From Lachnospiraceae bacterium (lineage in GTDB: Bacteria > Bacillota > Clostridia > Lachnospirales > Lachnospiraceae), in contig SVFN01000030.1 of the NCBI GenBank assembly GCA_015056815.1, forward strand, positions 1 through 45,167: a stretch of DNA of 45,167 nt, read 5' to 3'. Below the pieces are notes generated by a model that searched no databases, was not told the origin of the DNA, and saw only the letters and a list, made by a program, of their open reading frames with translations. Shown piece by piece: positions 17,378-24,186 of the stretch. A program made the translations under genes and the position numbers. Within the stretch, counting starts at the first letter, position 1; each line of letters begins with the position of its first letter.

Positions 17378-18275
17378 CGGCAAACACCGCCATGCTTTTT
17401 TCCAGGAGGATATCGGGGACATAAGAAAGTTTTGCCTTTCGCAGGCCTTCGGCTCCGGTGTCCTCCTCCCGGTTTACATAAGTATAGCTCTGGCAGGCAT
17501 GCTGCACAAACTGCTGATTGATCATGGGGTAAGCGCCCTGTATATCGGCATAGGCTTTTTCAAAGTGCACCACAAAAGTATCCTCATTCAAAGGTTCTCC
17601 CACGGTAAAGGCAACAATCCTGTTCTCCACATACAAAACCCCTCCCTGAAAATGCAGGCTCTCAAAGAGTTCAATCGCTTGCGTCAGCACCTCAAACTCG
17701 GTTTCCATATCAGGGTTCCACTTATCTGCATTTTTCTGTTTCCAGTCGTATGCCATTTCCAGACAGGCTTTTTTATTCTCCGAATGCATCGGCTCATAAT
17801 GCCAGTCGTTTTGTTCTTTGAAACGGGCGATGTGATTGCGTTTGCCATGAAGCTTTCTGCCGGAAAGACCGGTCAGTTTCTCAACGGTATAGATATAATC
17901 GAAATTATCCCTGTTGGACTCAAAGCCCACACTGTCTCCAAACCATTTCAAAAGCAGTTCTCTGTCTGCTTCCAGGATATTCCGCATGCGAAAGATCTCG
18001 CCCCTTTGTGCGGATTCGCTTCGCAGCCGTTCGATCGCCGATTTTTTATCGCCGTTTCCAATGGGCATGGAATAGATGATTCCTGTCTGTCCCTTTGAAC
18101 GGCTTAACAGACAGCCTTCCTCTTCTGTCACTTCGACTCCGTAAACCTTTCGCCAGATATAATTATTTCCAAAACAGTTCTCACAGCCCTTTCTGTTTTC
18201 CTGCCTGTATTTCTCACTGATCCATTCCCTGTCCTTTAGGGTGATTGCTTTCCATTCCATACGATCCAGTTCCAT
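17370..18275 (-). CDS. DUF2156 / phosphatidylglycerol lysyltransferase-like protein
   Basis: The 301-residue soluble protein matches the DUF2156 pattern of tandem GNAT-like folds related to the catalytic part of MprF-type lysyltransferases. Visible segments are NCFGNNYIWRKVYG near the N-terminus, LTGLSGRKLHGKRNHIARFK in the middle, and IVAFTVGEPLNEDTFVVHFEKA followed by GAYPMINQQFV near the C-terminus. It lacks the membrane domain of MprF, so phospholipid aminoacylation is not assured. It is cotranscribed with the GNAT gene. The start has only a distant AGGA; no better start is visible. Confidence 0.8.
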   Translation of the reverse strand: MELDRMEWKAITLKDREWISEKYRQENRKGCENCFGNNYIWRKVYGVEVTEEEGCLLSRSKGQTGIIYSMPIGNGDKKSAIERLRSESAQRGEIFRMRNILEADRELLLKWFGDSVGFESNRDNFDYIYTVEKLTGLSGRKLHGKRNHIARFKEQNDWHYEPMHSENKKACLEMAYDWKQKNADKWNPDMETEFEVLTQAIELFESLHFQGGVLYVENRIVAFTVGEPLNEDTFVVHFEKAYADIQGAYPMINQQFVQHACQSYTYVNREEDTGAEGLRKAKLSYVPDILLEKSMAVFADE

Positions 18276-18284
18276 TTCTTTTCT

Positions 18285-18595
18285 TATCCTACAATATCGA
18301 GGTCAAAACCCTATATCCGGATTGTTCCGCGCTTCGCACTCCAGCATTTCTCCCACATCCCGCACTTTCGTGGCGCATGCACCACTTCATGCTCTATAGG
18401 GAGCGTGTCATAGAGTCGCTCACCCATTTTCGTACAAGTTCAAAGTGGATTCGGAATTTTGACCCTGATATCATCTTATCGAAAAAAAAGAAGATGTCAA
18501 GAGTCCGTGCTTTCACAATCAGGCGCATATTCCGTCATATATGAAATCTGCTTCGCGCATTTATATCATCTTTTCTGTTTTGATCACTCACAAAG
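18285..18595. other. 310-bp intergenic stretch, possible dispersed repeat remnant
   Basis: No convincing gene is present between the DUF2156 start and the dapL terminator. GGTCAAAA (18301-18308) recurs inverted as TTTTGACC (18457-18464), and the bases just inside (CCCTATATC, CCCTGATATC) are similar. A short minus-strand reading frame (about 18480-18400) includes FELVRKWVSDSMTRSL and stops. The segment could be a decayed mobile or intergenic repeat, but only one copy is in this window, so that is a guess. Confidence 0.3.
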
Positions 18596-18625
18596 TAAAA
18601 CCCCCGACGACTTCCCGCCAGGGGT
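18596..18625 (-). terminator. Intrinsic terminator of dapL
   Basis: On the minus strand ACCCCTGGCGG pairs with TCGTCGGGGGT (11 pairs, four of them G-U) around GAAG, followed by TTTTAC. It lies about 17 bases past the dapL stop and closes the glnA-to-dapL gene string. Confidence 0.75.
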
Positions 18626-18641
18626 ATGCTTTTCATTCCTG

Positions 18642-19856
18642 CTACAGTTTTTTGATCCGCTCCACTGCCTCCACAGTATTTTCATAGGAACCGAAAGCTG
18701 TCAGGCGGAAATAGGTCTCACCATTTGGTCCAAATCCGGAACCGGGCGTTCCGACCACATTGGCTTTTTCCAAAAGATAATCGAAAAATTCCCAGCTCGT
18801 CATCCCGTTCGGTGCCTTTAACCAGATATAGGGTGCATTCACACCTCCGGAAACAGTATAACCGGCTTCACCCAGTCCGTTTAAAATATAGGAAGCATTT
18901 TTCATATAGTAAGCAACCTGTGCTTGTAGCTGTGCTTTGCCCGCTTCGGAATAAACCGCTTCTCCTGCGCGCTGCACAATATAGGGTGCCCCATTGTATT
19001 TAGTACCATGGCGTCTTGCCCAGAGTGCATGCAGTTTCGTTCCCTCAACTTCCAGGTCTTTCGGGATCACCGTATAGCCCAGGCGCACTCCTGTGAATCC
19101 TGCGTTTTTGGAGAAGGAATGCAATTCGATCGCACAGGTTCTCGCTCCCTCGCACTCATAAATACTGTGCGGAACATCTTCTTCGGAAATATAAGCCTCA
19201 TAAGCCGCATCATAGATGATCACAGAGCCATTCCTGTTTGCATAATCCACCCACTCCTGAAGCTGTACCTTTGTGATGGTCGCTCCGGTCGGATTGTTCG
19301 GGAAGCACAGATAGATCAGATCCGGCACTTCTCCCGGAAGCTTTGGTGCAAAATTATTTTCTGCCAGGCATGGCATATAGATCACATCACTCCAGACTTC
19401 CCGCGCCGCATCATAACTTCCCGCACGTCCTGCCATGACATTGGTATCCACATAGACCGGATAAACCGGGTCACATACCGCGATTTTGTTATCCGTACTG
19501 AAAATCTCCTGAATATTCCCGGAGTCACATTTTGCACCGTCTGAGACAAAAATTTCATCCGGAGCGATCTCACAGCCTCTGTCCTGATAATCATTCTTTG
19601 CAATGGCATTTCTCAAAAATTCATAGCCAAGATCCGGTGCATAACCTCTGAAGGTTTCTGCTTTTCCCATCTCATCGACAGATGCATGGAGTGCTTCGAT
19701 GATGGCAGGCGCCAAAGGCTGTGTCACATCTCCGATTCCAAGTCTTATGATCTTTTTGTCCGGATTTGCCTCAGCGTATGCCGCCACTTTTTTCCCGATC
19801 GTTGAGAACAGATAACTGCCCGGTAGTTTTAAATAATTGTCGTTTACTTTTGCCAT
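18642..19856 (-). CDS. dapL: LL-diaminopimelate aminotransferase
   Basis: The 404-residue PLP enzyme converts tetrahydrodipicolinate directly to LL-diaminopimelate with glutamate as amino donor, bypassing the succinylase and acetylase routes. Motifs include [60 protein letters not shown] and the PLP-lysine region [17 protein letters not shown]. The start is MAKVNDNY with AAGGGA about 8 bases upstream; the 22 in-frame codons before it lack a site. It is next to dapF, the following enzyme, so the pair delivers meso-diaminopimelate for lysine and peptidoglycan. Confidence 0.96.
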   Translation of the reverse strand: MAKVNDNYLKLPGSYLFSTIGKKVAAYAEANPDKKIIRLGIGDVTQPLAPAIIEALHASVDEMGKAETFRGYAPDLGYEFLRNAIAKNDYQDRGCEIAPDEIFVSDGAKCDSGNIQEIFSTDNKIAVCDPVYPVYVDTNVMAGRAGSYDAAREVWSDVIYMPCLAENNFAPKLPGEVPDLIYLCFPNNPTGATITKVQLQEWVDYANRNGSVIIYDAAYEAYISEEDVPHSIYECEGARTCAIELHSFSKNAGFTGVRLGYTVIPKDLEVEGTKLHALWARRHGTKYNGAPYIVQRAGEAVYSEAGKAQLQAQVAYYMKNASYILNGLGEAGYTVSGGVNAPYIWLKAPNGMTSWEFFDYLLEKANVVGTPGSGFGPNGETYFRLTAFGSYENTVEAVERIKKL

Positions 19857-19988
19857 GATGATTTCCCTTTCTGTTTTGGTCTCTATTCTTTTTGTGATCC
19901 TATCCCGATTTCTTCCTCTCACTCCGTTTTCCGGCAGGAAGAAGGATTCGTGTCTTTTCTTGCCAAAAACTGATTCATCCGATTTTTA

Positions 19989-20864
19989 TCAGGCTTCTTC
20001 CCATGGAAATTCTCCATCGAATACGGTAGTCGCGGGGCCTGTCATGAATACATGACCAGTCTTTTCATCCCACTCGATCCCGATCGCACCTCCCAGTACA
20101 TTGACTGTGACTTTTCGCTCTGTCAGTCCGTTTAAGACGGCCGCCACCACAGTCGCACAGCACCCTGTCCCGCAGGCCAATGTCTCGCCGCTGCCTCTCT
20201 CCCAGACACGCATATTGACTTCTGTCCGGTTAAGGATCTCTACGAACTCCGTATTGGTGCGATTCGGAAAGATTGTATGATTCTCAAAATCCGGTCCGAT
20301 CTGTTCTATCTTAAGATCTGCCGTGCGACCATTTGCAAGAATTCCTGCATCTTCCTTAGCATTTAAAAAGAGGACCGCATGTGGGTTTCCCATGGAAACA
20401 CAGGTCACGTGATAAATCGTTCCCTGCACCTCGACCGGAATGGCGATCGCATCATTTCCTTCTTTTTTTACCGGGATCTTCTCTGGTACCAGCTCAGGCT
20501 CACCCATGTCAACTCTTACCATACTTACCTTCCCGTCCGTCACAGTCAGTTCTATGATCTTTACCTTTCCGGCACTTTCGATCCGCAAAGTAGTCTGATC
20601 GGTCAGGCCGTAATCATACACATATTTTGCCACACAGCGAATGCCGTTTCCGCACATCTCCGCGCGGCTTCCATCGGCATTGTACATTTCCATCTCAAAA
20701 TCAGCATTCGCGGAAGGATTGATAAAGATCGCCCCGTCTCCGCCCACGCCGAAATGCCGGTCACTGACTGCCTTTACAAAAGATACCTTGTCTTTGATTT
20801 GCTCGGTAAAGCCGTTGACATAAACGTAATCGTTGCCACAGCCATGCATTTTGGTAAATTTCAT
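19989..20864 (-). CDS. dapF: Diaminopimelate epimerase
   Basis: The 291-residue protein interconverts LL- and meso-diaminopimelate by a two-cysteine acid/base mechanism. It shows the N-terminal MHGCGNDYVYVNGF, the first active-site cysteine in RAEMCGNGIRCVAKYVYDYG and the second in LACGTGCCATVVAAV. Length is standard. AAGGAG is spaced 8 bases from the ATG. It lies 80 bases after the ANTAR gene and 132 bases before dapL; I see no clear terminator in either gap, so a glnA-ANTAR-dapF-dapL transcript is possible. Confidence 0.96.
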   Translation of the reverse strand: MKFTKMHGCGNDYVYVNGFTEQIKDKVSFVKAVSDRHFGVGGDGAIFINPSANADFEMEMYNADGSRAEMCGNGIRCVAKYVYDYGLTDQTTLRIESAGKVKIIELTVTDGKVSMVRVDMGEPELVPEKIPVKKEGNDAIAIPVEVQGTIYHVTCVSMGNPHAVLFLNAKEDAGILANGRTADLKIEQIGPDFENHTIFPNRTNTEFVEILNRTEVNMRVWERGSGETLACGTGCCATVVAAVLNGLTERKVTVNVLGGAIGIEWDEKTGHVFMTGPATTVFDGEFPWEEA

Positions 20865-20944
20865 TTTTCACACTCCTTATTTTTCATATATCCCGCGAAA
20901 TCCCCGGTTTTTTTTCGAAAACACCTCGTATCGTTTTTATTACT

Positions 20945-21487
20945 TTATCGCATCATCAGCACCATCTGGGCTGTCTCCACCAGACTGGTACTGTTATCCA
21001 TACTGCATTTCTGGATATAGCGGTGTGCTTCCTCTTCACTCATATTGTTGCGGTACATTAACAGTGCCTTCGCTTCATTGATGATCGCCATTTCTTCCGG
21101 TCTTCGTTTCCTGGGCTGGGATTTTTTCTTTTTTCTGCGGTGTGAGATCGTGCCCGTCATCAGCTCAATGGTATTTAGCAGATCATTTACCTTAAGAGGC
21201 ATCGAAAGGCACATGATACCTTCCCCTTCACATTCTGCCAGATGTGTCGCAGACACTAAAAGCAACATTTCAAAGCCTTCCGGCATACATTCCCGCAGTT
21301 CAAAATACTGCATATCCGACAGCTTGTAACCGCTGACGACAATCCCTTCATCCAGACTATCCAGCATTCCAAGTGCCTGTGAGCCACAGGCGCAGACACC
21401 ATGCACCGGATAGCCGCTTTTCACCAGCAGATTTCTGACCGCTTTTCCATCTTCCAGTTTTGGCATTACTACTACAATTCCGGTCAA
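20945..21487 (-). CDS. ANTAR-domain RNA-binding regulator with pseudo-receiver
   Basis: The 180-residue protein has a receiver-like N-terminal domain (1-115) and an ANTAR domain at about 120-180 (EEMAIINEAKALLMYRNNMS, AHRYIQKCSMDNS). ANTAR proteins bind paired hexaloop hairpins in leader RNAs and prevent termination. The receiver lacks the paired acids near the start (VVVMPK) and has GIVVSGYKL where the phospho-Asp motif is expected, so it is probably not phosphorylated. I place the start at a TTG (21487), since GGGAGG lies 7 bases before it; an in-frame TTG ten codons earlier lies upstream of that site. It follows glnA by about 50 bases, as in clostridial glnA-glnR pairs, and a matching leader is seen before glnA. 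Confidence 0.86.
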   Translation of the reverse strand: MTGIVVVMPKLEDGKAVRNLLVKSGYPVHGVCACGSQALGMLDSLDEGIVVSGYKLSDMQYFELRECMPEGFEMLLLVSATHLAECEGEGIMCLSMPLKVNDLLNTIELMTGTISHRRKKKKSQPRKRRPEEMAIINEAKALLMYRNNMSEEEAHRYIQKCSMDNSTSLVETAQMVLMMR

Positions 21488-21536
21488 ATAATCCACCTCC
21501 CGTTTTTCTTCTTTCAATCCGGTTCAAACGAAAGGT

Positions 21537-22871
21537 TTAATATTTATACAGATATCGCTCAAGCTCCCAGTCGGAGACCTTGGCACGATATTCCTCCCAC
21601 TCTCTCTTCTTTGCCTCCAGATAGACCTGCGCAGTCTCTTTTCCCAGTACCTCTTTTACAAAGTCATCCTGCTGCATATACTGCAGTGCTTCAGAAAGGG
21701 AATGCGGAAGTGTTTCGATTTCTTTTTCTTTCAGCTGTCCATCGGAATACTGCTTCACATTTTCATCTATACTGTCGCCGGGTCTGATCTTCTCTCTGAT
21801 CCCCTGCAGTCCTGCACGAAGTGCCACTGCCAGTGCCAGATAAGGATTGGCGGAAGAATCCGGATAACGCAGTTCCACTCGCGTTTCTTCACCCCGAAGG
21901 ACCGGGATCCTGATCAGCGGATTACGGCTTTTGGTACTCCAGGTCATATAGATCGGTGCTTCGTATCCCGGCACAAGTCTCTTGTAGGAATTGACCAGTG
22001 GATTGGTAAGTGCGCACATTCCTTTTGCATGTTTCATGAGACCTCCGATAAAATAATAGGCCTCATCACTCAACAGCTTTTCATCTGTCTGATCCGCAAA
22101 AATATTCTTTCCATCCTTATAAAGCGTAATGTTTAAATGCATACCGCTGCCTTCCACATCAGACTTGGGCTTTGGCATAAAAGTCGCATGCAGCCCATGC
22201 CGCTTGGCGATAGTCTTGACTGCCAGTTTGAATGTCATGATATCATCAGCCGCATAGATCCCTTCCTGATATTTAAAGTCGATCTCATGCTGCGCCGGTG
22301 CAACTTCATGATGGGAAGACTCGATCTCAAAGCCCATCTCCTCCAGTGTCAGCACAATATCGCGTCTCGCATTTTCTCCCAGATCGATCGGTCCCAGATC
22401 GAAATACCCTGCCTTCTCATGCGTCAATGTAGTCGGAATCCCATTCTCATCTGTATGGAATAAGAAAAATTCACACTCCGGCCCTGCCTGCATGGTATAG
22501 CCCATTTCTTTCGCTTCTCTGATCGCCTGTTTCAAAATATAACGCGGATCCCCCTCAAACGGTGTCCCGTCCGCTTTGTAAACGTCACAGATCATGCGCG
22601 CCACTTTGCCATGCTGGGGGCGCCACGGAAAAATCTCCAGAGTCTCCGGATCCGGATAGAGATACATTTCCGTCTCCCCGGACTCTCCGAAGCCGTCCAC
22701 CGATGCGCAGTCAAACATGATCTTATTGTCTAACGCTCTCTCCAACTGGCTGGAAGTGATCGCAACATTTTTCAGATTGCCGAACAGATCCGTAAATTGC
22801 AGGCGGATAAACTCGACGTCCTTCTCCTCCACCTCGCGCCTTACATCTTCTCCGGTAAAATTCTTTCTCAT
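21537..22871 (-). CDS. glnA: Glutamine synthetase type I
   Basis: The 444-residue enzyme makes glutamine from glutamate, ammonia and ATP in a cytosolic dodecamer. Motifs: VDGFGESGETEMYLYPD, AGPECEFFLF, SSHHEVAPAQHEIDFKY, the ATP segment KPKSDVEGSGMHLNITL and the glutamate-flap region NSYKRLVPGYEAP. Its size fits the GSI-alpha class; no adenylylation motif of the beta class is evident. AGGAGG lies 5 bases upstream of the ATG. Its leader contains a strong intrinsic terminator between promoter and start codon, and an ANTAR gene follows, so expression is probably set by antitermination. Confidence 0.97.
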   Translation of the reverse strand: MRKNFTGEDVRREVEEKDVEFIRLQFTDLFGNLKNVAITSSQLERALDNKIMFDCASVDGFGESGETEMYLYPDPETLEIFPWRPQHGKVARMICDVYKADGTPFEGDPRYILKQAIREAKEMGYTMQAGPECEFFLFHTDENGIPTTLTHEKAGYFDLGPIDLGENARRDIVLTLEEMGFEIESSHHEVAPAQHEIDFKYQEGIYAADDIMTFKLAVKTIAKRHGLHATFMPKPKSDVEGSGMHLNITLYKDGKNIFADQTDEKLLSDEAYYFIGGLMKHAKGMCALTNPLVNSYKRLVPGYEAPIYMTWSTKSRNPLIRIPVLRGEETRVELRYPDSSANPYLALAVALRAGLQGIREKIRPGDSIDENVKQYSDGQLKEKEIETLPHSLSEALQYMQQDDFVKEVLGKETAQVYLEAKKREWEEYRAKVSDWELERYLYKY

Positions 22872-22901
22872 AAAAACCTCCTGTTTTAAATTCCGTATCC
22901 T

Positions 22902-22937
22902 AAAAAAGGCGCTCTGCCCCCTTGGGTAGAACGCCTT
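22902..22937 (-). terminator. Leader terminator (attenuator) of glnA
   Basis: On the minus strand AAAGGCGTTCTACCC and GGGCAGAGCGCCTTT form a 15-pair stem with one A-C mismatch and a GG-containing tetraloop (AAGG), ending in six Ts. It lies between the glnA promoter and the glnA Shine-Dalgarno sequence. It therefore cannot serve the upstream gene alone and should stop glnA transcripts unless relieved. Confidence 0.85.
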
Positions 22938-22966
22938 TGTTCTTTGCTACATTTCCTATCATAGCA
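22928..22966 (-). promoter_or_regulatory. Putative ANTAR-target hairpin(s) in the glnA leader
   Basis: On the minus strand AGAAC-AAAGGC-GTTCT (22943-22928) is a 5-bp stem with a six-base loop having A at position 1 and G at position 4, the known ANTAR-target signature. Its 3' half is part of the 5' arm of the terminator, so the two structures exclude each other. Just upstream, TGCTATG and TGTAGCA (22966-22945) can pair with two G-U pairs and an 8-base loop ATAGGAAA, an imperfect candidate for the first hairpin. That first hairpin overlaps the predicted -10 box, which is a conflict unless transcription starts further upstream. Confidence 0.6.
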
Positions 22967-22987
22967 GTCTGTTTATGGTTTTGTCAA
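22958..22987 (-). promoter_or_regulatory. Putative sigma-A promoter of glnA
   Basis: On the minus strand TTGACA (22987-22982) and TATGAT (22963-22958) are separated by 18 bases. The transcript would begin near 22951 and enter the terminator hairpin almost at once. It lies just after the stop of the upstream hypothetical gene. Confidence 0.6.
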
Positions 22988-23003
22988 CTAAGATCTTTGC
23001 ATT

Positions 23004-23573
23004 TTAATCCTGTTTGCGCAGGGAAAGCATGATATTTTCCCCTCCGTAAAACCGCTCCCCTTCACGTGCTCTCGTGTGATACACATATTTTTTTGGCTTT
23101 CCTTCCCTGTCCATACAGGTCAGGCTTTCCATTTCCACATACAGGATTGCATGATACCATTTACGAAGCACCGGAAGTACTGCGTCAAAAGCCCGCTTAT
23201 CAAACAGCCACCGATATTCGGGCATTTCCCTTACCCTAGGCACATCCCAGTTGTTTGGCGGATACTCCTGTAATTCTTCCTCAAAAGTCTCCCGTCTCTT
23301 TTTGATGCAGGAAAGGAGATTGGCATCAAACAAGCCTGTGATCGTCCCGTCCCCTGCATGCAGATTGAAATATTCTTCCCATTCCATACAGCCTATATCT
23401 TCATTCGCACTCACGATCCGGTATCTGGCTAACAAAAAATCCCTGCCAAATCCTTCTTTTTCAAACGGCGCCCGCTCCAGAAGCTTTTTCCTATCTACAT
23501 TCAGGCACAATTCCATATAGAAATCTTCCCTGATATCCACCCTGTAATTTGCCACTAACCATGTCAGATCCAT
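23004..23573 (-). CDS. Hypothetical protein, 189 residues
   Basis: I do not recognise a family. The protein is soluble, rich in charged and aromatic residues, with no signal peptide or membrane segment. It contains LTWLVANYRVDIREDFYMEL at the N-terminus, a Cys in the first half (CLNVDR), and a tail YVYHTRAREGERFYGGENIM. GGAG is spaced 6 bases before the ATG, and the codon use matches the neighbours, so I regard it as real. It ends about 17 bases before the glnA promoter and is divergent from the plus-strand gene at 23746. Confidence 0.7.
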   Translation of the reverse strand: MDLTWLVANYRVDIREDFYMELCLNVDRKKLLERAPFEKEGFGRDFLLARYRIVSANEDIGCMEWEEYFNLHAGDGTITGLFDANLLSCIKKRRETFEEELQEYPPNNWDVPRVREMPEYRWLFDKRAFDAVLPVLRKWYHAILYVEMESLTCMDREGKPKKYVYHTRAREGERFYGGENIMLSLRKQD

Positions 23574-23745
23574 TTTTTCTCCATTTCATTACGGTCCATC
23601 CCGTATGTTCCCTATGTCCGCTTTTCTTAACCGGCTGTCCTTGTCCGATAAACGTTTTGTTCTCCACCGCTCAAAACTGTCAGAAACAGTTCTAAAAAAA
23701 AGCATCCGTTCATAGATTATAGAAATCAATCATCAGGAGCCGCCT

Positions 23746-24186
23746 ATGAGTTCCAAAACCAAAATCGTTGTGCTTCATATGAAGGAGATCATCTATACCG
23801 GTTTGTTTGCCCTGTTAGCCATCCTGTTTATCATGCTGCTCGTCATCATGTTCGTTCCGGACTCCCAAAAAGAGACTGTAAAGACTGACTCTTCTGCGGC
23901 CTATGTGCCCGGTATTTACACACAGACACTGCTTTTGGGTAACAGCGCCCTTGAAATAGAACTCGTTCTGGACGAAGATCATATCAATTCCATCCGGATG
24001 AAACATCTCGATGAAGCCATCACGACCATGTATCCTCTGATCACGCCATCCTTTGATTCTCTCGTGGAACAGATCTGCGAAAAGCAGGATTTAAAAACCA
24101 TAACTTATCCGGAGGAAACCAAATATACTTCCACCCTTTTGCTGAACGCCATCGGCGAAATACTGGAAAAAGCGCGGGCAGATTAA
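23746..24186 (+). CDS. Small membrane-anchored protein with degenerate FMN-bind-like domain
   Basis: This 146-residue protein has one transmembrane segment (about 16-36, LFALLAILFIMLLVIMF) and an outside domain. From residue 52 (YVPGIYTQTLLLGNSALEIE) to LNAIGEILEKA it follows the order of FMN_bind domains: a GxYxG-like strand, a strand with D/N-rich turn, a helix, then YTS before the last helix. The usual SGATYTS flavin-attachment motif is changed to EETKYTS, so covalent FMN binding is doubtful. GGAG precedes the ATG. It is one of two plus-strand genes, and its stop overlaps the nadE stop in the opposite strand. Confidence 0.7.
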   Translation: MSSKTKIVVLHMKEIIYTGLFALLAILFIMLLVIMFVPDSQKETVKTDSSAAYVPGIYTQTLLLGNSALEIELVLDEDHINSIRMKHLDEAITTMYPLITPSFDSLVEQICEKQDLKTITYPEETKYTSTLLLNAIGEILEKARAD

